From Nitrosomonas sp. Nm34 (GTDB lineage Bacteria; Pseudomonadota; Gammaproteobacteria; Burkholderiales; Nitrosomonadaceae): 40,468 bases of DNA. The notes beneath the pieces are model-generated. The model saw nothing but the letters and a program-made list of their open reading frames with translations, was not told where the DNA came from and ran no database searches. This document shows, one piece after another, positions 19,105 to 28,398 of the stretch. The position numbers were made by a program, and so were the translations under genes. Location: the NCBI RefSeq assembly GCF_900113925.1, contig NZ_FORD01000027.1, positions 1-40,468 on the forward strand, written 5' to 3'. Position 1 is the stretch's first letter. The number at the start of each line of letters is the position of its first letter.

Positions 19105-19548
19105 GTTGCAAATAACAATAAAAAGTGAGTTTAACTAAAATAGAAGTCCATCATTCTGTATAAAGTGGATTGAGTACCCAAAGAAAATAGGATGGCAAAT
19201 ATTTGGCCTTTTGAGTGTTGTACATATTGTCATCCTCAAGGGAACTTTGGTTCATATAGTGAAACAAATTGTAATCAAGATCAGGATCTTAAATTTTATT
19301 CACGTAAAACATATTCGATAGATAAACAGCTTACTGATCAATTCACTAGCCAATCAAGTCGTTAGCAATGGGCAGAATTATGAGGAGCAATCATAAGTAG
19401 TCAACTACTACCACCAAACCTCACCATAATCATTAGCAAATGATCTATGGTACTTACGATGGCAGTTGGATAGAACCTCATCAGCCATTAAGTATAGCAA
19501 CAGATATTATGGTTAACAGAAGGGCTATCTTTACAAGGAGGCATTTCA
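19105..19548. other. Intergenic region upstream of the ferritin-like gene
   Basis: No supported gene. The only clear signal is the strong AGGAGG ribosome site at the right end, belonging to the next gene. Confidence 0.4.
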
Positions 19549-20133
19549 ATGAAAGAAGACCAGAAAAACGAACTCTTGTACCAGGCTTTGGAAACAGAGA
19601 AAGGCGGTATCGAAGTCTATCAAATGGCGCTTCGTTGCGCGGTAGAAGAAGATCTAAAGGAGGAATGGGAAGAGTACCTGGAACAAACAAAAAAACACTA
19701 TCAAACCCTGCTGGATGTTTTCCAGGAGCTGGGTCTGGATTCTGATGAGGAAACACCGGGACGAAAAGTGGTTCGCCATATTGGTGAATCGCTGGTAAAG
19801 GCCATGAAAATGGCTCTTGAAGCAGGTGATCCTAAAGCTGCTGAGCTTGTTGCCTGTGAATGCGTAGTTATGGCGGAGACCAAAGACCACCAGAATTGGA
19901 AGCTCATTGGTGAGGTTGCAAAAAAAGCAAAAAGTACTGAGGCCAAGGTGCTCAAAAACGCATATGACCAGGTAGAAGATGAAGAAGATGAGCACCTTTA
20001 TCACACTATGGGTTGGTGTCGTGAGCTATGGATCAGTTCTCTGGGCATGAAAGCTGTCCTGCCTCCACCTGAAGAGAAAAAGGATGTTCATACCGCCATC
20101 GGTGCAGCACGAGCGCAGAGCTCTCGTAAATAA
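19549..20133 (+). CDS. Ferritin-like/rubrerythrin-like helical protein, 194 aa
   Basis: A mostly helical protein with Glu/His-containing helices arranged as in ferritin-like four-helix bundles: LETEKGGIEVYQMAL (about 15-29), EYLEQTKKHYQTLLDVF (about 45-61), and EDEEDEHLYHTMGW (about 145-158). Candidate metal ligands are Glu15/Glu18, Glu45/His52 and the E..H pair in the last helix. No signal peptide is present, so it is cytoplasmic, perhaps handling iron or peroxide. A perfect AGGAGG lies seven bases before the ATG, suggesting strong translation. The exact subfamily is uncertain. Confidence 0.75.
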   Translation: MKEDQKNELLYQALETEKGGIEVYQMALRCAVEEDLKEEWEEYLEQTKKHYQTLLDVFQELGLDSDEETPGRKVVRHIGESLVKAMKMALEAGDPKAAELVACECVVMAETKDHQNWKLIGEVAKKAKSTEAKVLKNAYDQVEDEEDEHLYHTMGWCRELWISSLGMKAVLPPPEEKKDVHTAIGAARAQSSRK

Positions 20134-20900
20134 ACGGCCTGCAAATAGTTGTTCAGGGTTACCGCAAATTTATCTGACCATCTATTGGTCTTCGTGCCGA
20201 TTTTTGAGCCTTTATGTCTTCATATTTTTTATTCTCGGTAACGGTTGGCTTCTTGGGGCCGGTTGGTCAGATCGTAGAATGCGACTCTCTCGCGGATTTA
20301 ACCCTGGCATGTACGGCACTCGTACAAAAATACATATCTTATGCCAAACTGAACAATTAACTAGTATGGAGTTAACAAAACTGGAGCCAACGCGTATTCC
20401 TATCCCGTCATCTGGGTTAACAATGACGTGAATGCGTAATGTCTGAGCTGCCGCAGTCAAGTGATTTCAGTAAATTGGGTATGTCTATATAGTAAATGGA
20501 AATATTTGGAACAAAGAAACTGGCAGCAGGATGATTACCACTAACAAATAAGCCACACGAAGCAATATAAGCTTTTATGCTCATGCCTAAGATCTCCTGT
20601 AAGGAAAAAGCAATAGACCGAGTTTATCCACTGGTCTTCGGCAAATGAAAAGAGATAGGAAAAATAAATATCTATCCATTCTTGTTTGTTGCATTTTTGT
20701 GGATTTTTTATCTTTGAGTGCCCTATAAATACCCGTCCAAGCGGCCTAATAAATAACCAAATTAATTTAATTTTTTATTTAAGGAAATTTGGCAGCAAAA
20801 ATTACAGAAAGGATTTTAAAATCCCCTTCCAAAATTATCCCGTCAATTTGTCTTAAAAATTCTAGATTCTAAGCCTTGTCATTCATTAGTTATAACAAAA
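20134..20900. other. Intergenic region between converging genes
   Basis: No supported gene; short open frames on both strands lack ribosome sites and recognisable sequence. No repeat copy or transposase remnant was recognised. Confidence 0.4.
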
Positions 20901-20923
20901 TCATTATCACTATCAGATAATGA
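20901..20923 (-). terminator. Terminator of the DUF1840 gene
   Basis: Stem TCATTATC / GATAATGA with a seven-base loop. Read leftward, it is followed by TTTTG. It lies 13 bases past the stop of the leftward gene at 20936. Confidence 0.5.
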
Positions 20924-20935
20924 AGATATAAACAT

Positions 20936-21232
20936 TTATTTCCACATTACGTTAGACTCAGCTTTTGCTGCGGCAGTAAGTAGATCGATCAACGGCAATG
21001 CTCTATCAGCTAAATTCACAACCGGCTCATCTTCATCCTGGTCTTCAACTGGTGGCGAAGCTTTTTCTGCGTCAATAGCGGCTTTTAATCGATTTAGCGC
21101 CTCAGGAACATCTTCTGCCAAAATAGCGCCGGGAACAGTCTTGCTATGGCCCATCATTTCGAGCATGGTAAAGGCAATATCACCAAACATAGTGATGTCG
21201 GCATAAGCATCAGTTGAAAATGTTACAAGCAT
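20936..21232 (-). CDS. DUF1840-family protein, 98 aa
   Basis: The sequence MLVTFSTDAYADITMFGD followed by MMGHS and a PGAI..EDVPEALNRLKAAI segment is characteristic of DUF1840 (PF08895), a small betaproteobacterial family of unknown function. It ends in a Leu/Ala-rich helix (ADRALPLIDLLTAAAK). The start at 21232 is chosen because GAGGAG lies seven bases ahead; a longer frame from 21268 has no such site. It is soluble and probably cytoplasmic. The function is not known. Confidence 0.85.
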   Translation of the reverse strand: MLVTFSTDAYADITMFGDIAFTMLEMMGHSKTVPGAILAEDVPEALNRLKAAIDAEKASPPVEDQDEDEPVVNLADRALPLIDLLTAAAKAESNVMWK

Positions 21233-21374
21233 ACATTTCTCCTCAAATAAATTAAGATTGCATGACAAGACGTATTCGTCTTCTGGCCTGATCTCAGATT
21301 CCCTAATAATAAGTTTTAGTCAATATAAACCGTCCAAGGTTTTTCTAAAAACTTAATAACTTGGACCAAGTTAC

Positions 21375-21640
21375 AATACCTGATACTTTTTTTGCGCAGC
21401 AATACGTTTTTTCAACTCTGCCGTTGGGATATAACCAATCGGCTCCAGCAATCAATAGTGACTGAACCAATTCAACAGTACGAATCTATCGCCGTGTACC
21501 CAGGTGTTGCGTCACCAGTGCCAATTATGTTGGTATGCAACCTGCATCTGCGAGCCTATTATAAGGTTAAACATCTCCATCTCTCACGCCACTTGCAGCG
21601 TTACACTAACATCTGTTATCCATAGCTGGTTAAGTCGCAA
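21375..21640 (-). pseudogene. IS3-family transposase remnant (orfB C-terminus)
   Basis: Read leftward, NQLWITDVS (the start of an IS3 integrase core) is followed by broken frames, then LNWFSHY, a stop, and LLEPIGYIPTAELKKRIAAQ. The last piece matches the LLEPIGNIPPAE signature near the C-terminus of IS3-family OrfB. Both frameshifts and nonsense codons are present. No ends were recognised. Confidence 0.6.
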
Positions 21641-22060
21641 TACAAAAAACCGTCGATTAACCCGATCGGCTGGTAACTGAGAAGACAAGCAGCTACTTTT
21701 AATCTTCCTAGCCCGAAGAATACAAATTGTATACAAATGCATTATTGCTCCTCTATTTGTTATCTCTTAACATCACTATTAAATAAAGCTGAATCAGTTT
21801 TGAAAATTATGGATATACATAAATGGGAGAGCAGATATTGGCGATTCCATTTTATAGATCACGTTCACGCATTACGTTCACGCAGTGTGTTGTGTTATCG
21901 TTGCTTTTATATTTATAGATAAGATGCGCACTAACGCGTCTTAGATTAAAAGTATAGCTATCTAAAATCCCTCGCTTAATCCGAAAACGTTGTATCGCAA
22001 AGAGTAAGATATTCTCAATATTAGCTATTGAATTAAATAAAACAAATCTGAGGAGAGACC

Positions 22061-22345
22061 ATGAAGTATGATCAAAAGAAGTTCTCCCGTCGTCAGGTAA
22101 TAAAGATTATAGCGTTTGGTGCCACTCTTCCTTTAATGGGCACCTTAATTGATAAAGCAGAAGCAGCAAAAGCAGCGAAAGAATTAATGAAGTATCAAGA
22201 TAAGCCGAATGGAAATGAGAAATGCAGTAATTGCATACAGTTCATTCCTGGTAAAACGCCTGAGGCTGATGGCGAATGTAAAGTAGTAGAAGGCAGTATC
22301 AGTCCTCAAGGCTGGTGTACTGCTTACTCACCAGAATCAAAATAG
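22061..22345 (+). CDS. High-potential iron-sulfur protein (HiPIP), 94 aa precursor
   Basis: An N-terminal twin-arginine signal (FSRRQVIKIIAFGATLPLMG) precedes a small mature domain with four cysteines at 55, 58, 73 and 86 (C-x2-C-x14-C-x12-C). GWCTAYSP at the end is the typical HiPIP closing motif. The periplasmic [4Fe-4S] protein shuttles electrons at high potential and fits the electron-transfer needs of a chemolithotroph. Tat export implies the cluster is inserted in the cytoplasm. GAGGAGAG precedes the ATG, and a terminator follows, so it is a single-gene unit. Confidence 0.93.
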   Translation: MKYDQKKFSRRQVIKIIAFGATLPLMGTLIDKAEAAKAAKELMKYQDKPNGNEKCSNCIQFIPGKTPEADGECKVVEGSISPQGWCTAYSPESK

Positions 22346-22397
22346 ATTACCCATTTTCGATTTCTCGCTTACCTATGAGGAATAGCAAGAAGAGCAC

Positions 22398-22425
22398 GAG
22401 CATTATTTAATAAATGCTCATTTTC
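22398..22425 (+). terminator. Terminator of the HiPIP gene
   Basis: GAGCATT / AATGCTC with an eight-base loop, followed by ATTTTCT, 53 bases past the HiPIP stop. Confidence 0.65.
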
Positions 22426-22596
22426 TATAAATTACCTTAGGTATGAGATTTTTTTTCTTATCCGGTAATTAATTTGGTGAGTTCTATCTTTATCAACGAA
22501 TTATACCGCTACGTTTTGAATCATCATCCAATATGATCATATATTTAATTATGTGTTGCTACATCTAATTTGGAACTAAAAGTAAGGAGAATTACC

Positions 22597-22764
22597 ATGT
22601 TAAACCTCGCAGTTGTTTTTTTAGTTATCGCAATAATTGCAGCTATTTTAGGGGCGACCGGGGTAATGGGGATGGCGATGGATATGGCCTGGATTTTGTT
22701 TGTAGTTGGAATTGTTCTTGCCATCATCTTCTGGTTAATAGGAAGACGTCCACCACCCGTCTAA
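22597..22764 (+). CDS. DUF1328-family small membrane protein, copy 1, 55 aa
   Basis: Two hydrophobic helices (LAVVFLVIAIIAAILGATG and [18 protein letters not shown]) with a short Gly/Met-rich turn and the C-terminus GRRPPPV. This is the YtjA/DUF1328 layout (PF07043). AAGGAGA lies seven bases ahead of the ATG at 22597, which rules out the longer frame from 22570. Members are inner-membrane proteins of unknown function, often next to stress genes. A second copy of identical length is at 34378-34545. Confidence 0.88.
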   Translation: MLNLAVVFLVIAIIAAILGATGVMGMAMDMAWILFVVGIVLAIIFWLIGRRPPPV

Positions 22765-23066
22765 TTTTATTATGTAGAAATTTAGTGCTTATCTACTTCC
22801 TCACATAATCAACTTAGAGATAGGTTGTATTCGCTATATGTAATGCAGTTCAATTTATTTTTTGAAGGTCTTATCTAAGTTAATAGTGAGAAACTGTGCT
22901 TGGCACTGTCACTCCTGTCATAGTTTGATCAAAATTTAAATGTGCTGAATTTAATTTGCGAGATTCTTTTCTCTACCATCTTATTTATTACACATTTGAG
23001 TATTGGGTGCTTATACAGGAGCGATATATTTTTTTGGAAACAAATTATCAACTTAAGGAAGAAGCT

Positions 23067-23855
23067 ATGAAATTAACGCATGAGTATAGGTTAGCTATTT
23101 CAACTAAAAAACTTTCTATGATCATTAGCTTATTTGCAATCCTAGGATTGGCTAGTTGTCAAAAAGAAGGCTCAACAGAAAAAACTGGAAAAGAGATAGA
23201 TCGTTCAGCTGAGCATACTGAACAAAAGGTTGAACAGGGAACAGAAAAAACAGAAAGTAAACTTGAGGAGATAAAAGAGACAATAGTTGAGAAAACTGAA
23301 GAAAGTGCTCAGTACCTCGATGATTCGTTTATTACCATGAAAGTTAAGGCAGCCATTTTAAATGACTCCCTGCTGAAGGTAACTGATATTAAAGTAACTA
23401 CGGTTGATGGCATAGTACAGCTGAGTGGCACAGTGGATTCCCAGCAAAGCATCGACAGAGCGATCGAGATAGCTAAAAATCAGGATGGCGTGAAATCTGT
23501 GCAAAGCACCCTTATTGTATATGTACCTGAGAATACTGAGCAGAAGATTGAGCAAGGAACAGAAGAAACAAACGGTAAACTTGAGGAGGTAAAAGAGACA
23601 ATAGTCGAGAAAACTGAAAAAGGTGCTCAGTACCTCGATGATTCGTTTATTACCGTGAAAGTTAAGGCAGCCATTTTAAATGACTCCCTGCTGAAGGTAA
23701 CTGATATTAAAGTGACTACGGTTGATGGCGTAGTACAGCTGAGCGGTACAGTGGATTCCCAGCAAATTATTGACAAAGCTATCGAGGTTGCCCAAAGTCA
23801 GGACGGCGTGAAATCAGTGGAAGGCGACCTTATTGTAGATGCACCCAATGACTGA
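23067..23855 (+). CDS. Lipoprotein with two BON domains, 262 aa
   Basis: A lipoprotein signal ends in LGLASC (Cys31), followed by a charged, Glu/Lys-rich linker and two BON domains (about 86-154 and 192-258). The two linker-plus-BON units are near copies, offset by exactly 106 codons (318 bp), with only a few changes. BON domains (PF04972) bind phospholipid or support envelope integrity, as in OsmY and DolP. The start at 23067 is preferred to 22956 because AAGGAAG precedes it. By homology the protein should sit in the periplasm, anchored to a membrane. It probably belongs with the osmotic/envelope stress genes around it. Confidence 0.88.
   Translation: MKLTHEYRLAISTKKLSMIISLFAILGLASCQKEGSTEKTGKEIDRSAEHTEQKVEQGTEKTESKLEEIKETIVEKTEESAQYLDDSFITMKVKAAILNDSLLKVTDIKVTTVDGIVQLSGTVDSQQSIDRAIEIAKNQDGVKSVQSTLIVYVPENTEQKIEQGTEETNGKLEEVKETIVEKTEKGAQYLDDSFITVKVKAAILNDSLLKVTDIKVTTVDGVVQLSGTVDSQQIIDKAIEVAQSQDGVKSVEGDLIVDAPND
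23250..23850 (+). repeat. Two near-identical 318-bp tandem units inside the BON gene
   Basis: TGCTCAGTACCTCGATGATT occurs at 23306 and again at 23624, an offset of 318 bp. The flanking coding sequence is similar for about 280-300 bp in each copy. Most differences are single bases, indicating a recent in-frame duplication or gene conversion. Confidence 0.85.
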
Positions 23856-23923
23856 ATTATTACTTGCAAAAAGTGGGTATGATTTAGTAATCACTATTTG
23901 ATGGAATCAATATAATTATTTAA

Positions 23924-26638
23924 CTACGTTGAGGAGCATTCATCTAGCCGAGTTAATTGAGCACCCAAACCGGCATAGTCAGCCGGATTGCAGCTCAGTA
24001 TGATGACTTGCAATCCGCGTTCAGCAGCCAAATCCAGCATACGCTGAAGTCTTCTGACACGCTCCGGATCAGAATAAGCAAAGGCATCATCAAACACAAT
24101 CGGTAACTTGCCATCGTGGTCAGCAGCCAAAAGTTCGGCCATGGCTAAGCGCATTGCAGCAGCGACTTGTTCTCGGGTACCACCACTGAGACTATCGAAA
24201 GATAGAGAAACAGTATCACTTGGTCGAACAACCTGAATGTCACGGAATTTACCCTCATCCATGGTGATCGAAACCTTGGTTCCGGCGCCATATAATCCTT
24301 GTAGATAAGCTGAAATTTTGTCTGCAAGGGGTTGACTGAATCGATCAGAAAGTTGTTTTTGCTGTTGCTGAAACAATTGATGCAGCAGTTTGATAGCTTC
24401 GGCCTTACGTTTGACATGTGTAAAGTGCTCGCGCGCATTTTGCAATCGTGCATGTGCCATAGACCAGGCTGCCTGGGGATCTTCAGAACCATCCAAACGT
24501 AATGCAGCCTGACTAACAGCACGTTGCACGATAGCTGCTTGCCGGCTTTGTTCCTGCATGGCTAATGCGCGTTCGATACGCATTTGGTCTCGCTCAAGTT
24601 GCTCCGGTTGCAAAGCTTCCAGAGCTTGGCAGGTTTGCTCAAGACGTACTTTGGTTTGTTGTTTAGCGTATTGGATCTGTTGCAACAGTTTTGCACGATG
24701 GGCATCATCACCATACATTTCCAACGCTAAATTCAGTCTGGCTTGTTTCTCGGTAATCTGCTGGTCATTTGTCGTAAGATCGCTAATGACTGCCTGAAAG
24801 TCCAACTCAGCTTGGTGAAATTGTTTTGCCAGTATGTCATGCTCTGCTTTTATTTCGAATTCTTCCGTATCAGCCTGTTGTAGTTTATGCCGCAGGTTAT
24901 CAAAATAATCAGCAGCTTCCGACCGCGTTGCAGGCGCAATATATTCAGGCAGTTGTTCGGCGCGTCGGTTTATTTCGGCAGTTACCTTGCTCAGCTTATC
25001 TTTAATATGGAGATAGTCCTCGTTCAGCTTGCCATCATTCAATATTTTCAGGGTACTCTGGAGAGTGGAAATTTTTTGCTCGATCTGATTACGTTTAGCT
25101 ATTATGGTCGTAGCCTGCTCAAGGGACTCAATTGCGTAGCTATCTAATGTGCTGTTCAATTGTTTCTGTAGGGTTTGTACTTGCTGCCGTGTCCTTTCCA
25201 GACTTCCCCCACCCCCTGGTTGTATGCGTAGATGAGTTAAATTATCAAGCCAGATGTCAGTGGGGGCACTGAGATGGAAGCTGTTGCCAGCTTTTGCCTC
25301 TTCTTCGCCCACGCGGATCACATGCTCAGCCGCAATCACTTCGATACCGACTGCCATTGCTTTTAACGCCCCCTGTGCTTCACTTAATTGCTCTTGAATT
25401 TTACGCAAGGACTGCAAAGCGTTTTCATCGATTGGGGATAATTTGTTCAATGCTTCTTTATATTGCTCGATTTCATTTTGTTGCTGTTTTACTTTCTGGC
25501 GTTTTGTAGATAGTGTATCGAAATGATCTTGGAATTCGAATCGAGCCACCCAAAGCTGAGCCAAGTCATGCTGTTGTCGTATAGCGCGAGCTTTCTGGAT
25601 AATCAATTGATATTTCTTGGATGCTTGGGTAACTTGCTGCTTAAGTTCGGCAAGCTCTAGTTGCAATCGGTTTGATTTATCACGCTTGGGCGCTAATTCG
25701 GCAGTACGTTGATTGATCTCACCTCTTAAGTTCAGAATTGTCTGGTTAGCTTGCTGCAATTCCTTCTCCTGCTGCTCCTCACGAGTATAAGTATCAATTT
25801 GCTGATTTTTTAGACTTTGTAATTGCTTGACTTGGTCGATGTTACCTTCAATCTTTTTTTTCTGCTGTCCTAATTGACTTAATTCAGCATCAGCTTCAGC
25901 AATGGTTTGTTCCGAACTTTCAAAATCCAAGGTTGCTTGCTCAAGCCGTTGCATACGCTCTTTACACATGCGTTCTTTTTCTTCTGCTTCGATACATGCT
26001 TTTTCGGCTTCATTTGCCTCCGAGCCCGCTCTGAACTTGCCATTTTGCGTAAAAATTTGCTCGTATTGGCGTGCAAAATAGGCAGCTATACGGGAATCTC
26101 GATCAGACTGCATGATGGCTGCGCTACTTCCATGCTGCAGGCGTTGCAAGATAGCATGGTGTTCTGAAGCTGCATCCCGGGTGGGATCATTGCCGCTCCT
26201 CCCTTGCCAGACCCACAAATGAGCCCATTGCTGCATGATACGTTCGGTTAATCCACGCCCACTGCCCTTATCATCCACTTTGAGAAGGCTGTTCAGTTGG
26301 GATTCTGCCTCTTCACCATGCCAGACATTTCCGCCAACCTCGACAAGCTGGGTAATTCCACTTTGTCCGCTGAATCGTTTGTTGACTCTGAAGGTTTTTC
26401 CGGCGACTGAGAATTCAATATCCACTTCTGGATGACCCGCATGATGAAGCGACATCATGCTTTTTTGCGTATCGCCAGTTACACGGGCTTTAAGGAACAA
26501 TCCGCGGTGTATGGCCTCAATCAAAGTGCTTTTGCCAGATTCATTAACACCACCAATCAATGAGCGCTGTTCATCAAACCGGATTGTGGTCTCACGATGT
26601 ATTCGATAATTACGAACAGTTGCCGAAATCAATTTCAT
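23924..26638 (-). CDS. Rad50/SbcC-like ATPase without a zinc hook, 904 aa
   Basis: An ABC-type ATPase head is split by a long coiled coil. Walker A GGVNESGKST is at residues 29-38. The coiled coil spans about 200-790, interrupted near 425-490 by a globular insert containing HVIRVGEEEAKAG and LTHLRIQPGGGG. The signature LSGGTREQ is near 817 and Walker B IVFDDAFAYSD near 847. At 904 residues it is shorter than E. coli SbcC, and I see no CxxC hook motif at the coiled-coil apex. This resembles Bacillus YhaN rather than SbcC. It forms an operon with the nuclease gene 9 bp upstream, consistent with a DNA-end processing complex. Confidence 0.85.
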   Translation of the reverse strand: MKLISATVRNYRIHRETTIRFDEQRSLIGGVNESGKSTLIEAIHRGLFLKARVTGDTQKSMMSLHHAGHPEVDIEFSVAGKTFRVNKRFSGQSGITQLVEVGGNVWHGEEAESQLNSLLKVDDKGSGRGLTERIMQQWAHLWVWQGRSGNDPTRDAASEHHAILQRLQHGSSAAIMQSDRDSRIAAYFARQYEQIFTQNGKFRAGSEANEAEKACIEAEEKERMCKERMQRLEQATLDFESSEQTIAEADAELSQLGQQKKKIEGNIDQVKQLQSLKNQQIDTYTREEQQEKELQQANQTILNLRGEINQRTAELAPKRDKSNRLQLELAELKQQVTQASKKYQLIIQKARAIRQQHDLAQLWVARFEFQDHFDTLSTKRQKVKQQQNEIEQYKEALNKLSPIDENALQSLRKIQEQLSEAQGALKAMAVGIEVIAAEHVIRVGEEEAKAGNSFHLSAPTDIWLDNLTHLRIQPGGGGSLERTRQQVQTLQKQLNSTLDSYAIESLEQATTIIAKRNQIEQKISTLQSTLKILNDGKLNEDYLHIKDKLSKVTAEINRRAEQLPEYIAPATRSEAADYFDNLRHKLQQADTEEFEIKAEHDILAKQFHQAELDFQAVISDLTTNDQQITEKQARLNLALEMYGDDAHRAKLLQQIQYAKQQTKVRLEQTCQALEALQPEQLERDQMRIERALAMQEQSRQAAIVQRAVSQAALRLDGSEDPQAAWSMAHARLQNAREHFTHVKRKAEAIKLLHQLFQQQQKQLSDRFSQPLADKISAYLQGLYGAGTKVSITMDEGKFRDIQVVRPSDTVSLSFDSLSGGTREQVAAAMRLAMAELLAADHDGKLPIVFDDAFAYSDPERVRRLQRMLDLAAERGLQVIILSCNPADYAGLGAQLTRLDECSST

Positions 26639-26647
26639 GAACAGAGC

Positions 26648-27808
26648 TCATGGAGCTGCCGAGTGCAGCATTCTCAGTGCCAAGGACGCGATGATGGCTG
26701 TCTCACTATCCGCCTGATTATTTTGAGCGAGTAGTTGCTGTGCAACGCTTGAGATTAATGGATCTGAAATGCTGTGCATTAGCTGGTCGAGTTCATCCTC
26801 TGATGGAGCAATAGTTACATGGTTCTTTAGTTTCAGCCGCAAAAGCCGAGCCTCAAGGGATTCGATTAATGCATCAAGCCGGGAGGTTGCGGCAATTCCT
26901 AGAGAACCAGCCAGGGTCAGCTTTAATAAATCTTCATTGACGCGCTGGCTAAGAAGATCGTTCATTTGCCTGGCAAATTGCTCGATACTGTCGTCGTTGC
27001 TGAATTCAAAAGTGGCTTCCTGCCAGTTTAAGTGGCCAGTAGCAACAACTTTTACAATCGGGTTTTCTCCTCGTTTGCTTTCAACGATAAGCGTTTTACC
27101 CGGTTGATTTTCTTCACTTTTAGGAAAACGATCAACTTCCGGTGTACCGGAGTACCAGGCTTTCAATCCAACCTGCTTGGTCCCGTGCCAGTCGCCAAGG
27201 GCAATATAATCAATTTCATCCATAGGTAAGCGATCAATATCGATACGATTTGAGGATAAAATAGTGGTTTCATCATCATCGCCTTCACTTTGAAATACCT
27301 GAGTACTGCCATGTGCCATGACGATACGGGCTTTATTTGATAGAGCTGCTCGGAATACTTCTAAGTCACGCAACCATGCCGATGGATCATCTGCATGTGA
27401 TCGATTTTTTAATGGACATGGATAAATTACGGCATAATCCAGTTCCAGCGCTTTATTCTCCAAGAGAATGTGTAAATTGGGAGCCAGTGCTGATTGTTCT
27501 CTTAAAAAAAATGCCTGCTCCCAAATACTACCCGCACCTGCATGGTCATGATTGCCCGGAATCACGATCACGGGCACTTCCATCTGGCCAATAGCGCTAC
27601 AAGCGGCAGCCACCGTGGGCTTATCAGGTGTATTAGAATCAAAGAGATCCCCCGCCACCAAAACAAAACTAGCTTGATATTCTTTCACAAGATCGTTAAT
27701 GCGTTTGAGGACATCTAAGCGGGCCCGTTGGGCTAAAGATCGTTTATGCTGATCACTAATATTGGCAAAAGGTTTACCTAGCTGCCAGTCTGCCGTGTGT
27801 ATAAACAA
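26648..27808 (-). CDS. SbcD/Mre11-like metallophosphoesterase (DNA nuclease subunit), 386 aa
   Basis: Calcineurin-like phosphoesterase motifs are in order: HTADWQLGK (D7), AGDLFDS (D54), PGNHDH (residues 84-89), MAHGS (H166) and LGDWHG (D206, H208). The C-terminal third is a helical capping/ATPase-binding region. It pairs with the ATPase gene downstream, separated by 9 bp, like mre11-rad50 and yhaO-yhaN. The start is unusual: the only sensible first codon in frame is TTG at 27808, with AAGGA about 14 bases ahead, rather far. Expected activity is Mn-dependent 3'-5' exonuclease/endonuclease at DNA ends. Confidence 0.87.
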   Translation of the reverse strand: MFIHTADWQLGKPFANISDQHKRSLAQRARLDVLKRINDLVKEYQASFVLVAGDLFDSNTPDKPTVAAACSAIGQMEVPVIVIPGNHDHAGAGSIWEQAFFLREQSALAPNLHILLENKALELDYAVIYPCPLKNRSHADDPSAWLRDLEVFRAALSNKARIVMAHGSTQVFQSEGDDDETTILSSNRIDIDRLPMDEIDYIALGDWHGTKQVGLKAWYSGTPEVDRFPKSEENQPGKTLIVESKRGENPIVKVVATGHLNWQEATFEFSNDDSIEQFARQMNDLLSQRVNEDLLKLTLAGSLGIAATSRLDALIESLEARLLRLKLKNHVTIAPSEDELDQLMHSISDPLISSVAQQLLAQNNQADSETAIIASLALRMLHSAAP

Positions 27809-28023
27809 GTTATTACTGCTTTTCCTTTTAAAAATTTTATCTTTTCCTTTATTAATTTTGGCATAGTTGGAAATGTTAACCTTTATTTGTTAGCCAGAAT
27901 AACTTTGACCTTGAGGTATTTCCTATTTTAGGTAGAGATACCATTCACACTAAAAAGATTGATTCAATATGTGTCAGTGCTGATTCTTCGCTTTAATTTC
28001 CCGACTTTATGGGCACAGTCCGG

Positions 28024-28110
28024 CTAGCTGCGAGCTTTGTCCGTATTATTGCCTCGGATTCTGGTTGCAGAGGCGCTGAGTAGGATAGCTATAATGAATC
28101 GTTTGCTCAT
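28024..28110 (-). pseudogene. 28-codon signal-peptide-like fragment, probably a gene remnant
   Basis: The leftward frame codes MSKRFIIAILLSASAT, then RIRGNNTDKARS and a stop. It looks like the start of an exported glycine-zipper-type protein whose remainder has been lost; the following bases give no continuation in any frame. The ribosome site is poor. Confidence 0.25.
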
Positions 28111-28398
28111 GGTATATCTCGAAGAGGAAAAATTGCAAATAACAGAAAATATATCACCGAAGCGTACATATTTTCGCAGTAATCGTGGAATAAAAATTAG
28201 AGTTAGTCCTATCAAGTAGGGAATCTATTGCGATTTTTCGTTGTAATTGTCTCTAATTCCATTTATTTTCTTTTTATTGTTTAAGTCTGTTAATCGAAAA
28301 ATAGCGCTTCATATTGAAGTATGCTAAATTCTGTGGTGAGAAATAGACAGACGTATATGGGCCCCGCGTTTTGTGAAGCGATCGATTGCACCACCATA

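Noticed and set aside
19440..19756. Overlapping open frames of 91-101 codons on both strands
   Set aside because: They overlap the start of the ferritin-like gene, which has AGGAGG and a coherent protein; these frames have neither.
20212..20460. 82-codon minus-strand frame
   Set aside because: No ribosome site, no hydrophobic or domain pattern, atypical Arg/Pro-rich composition; likely chance.
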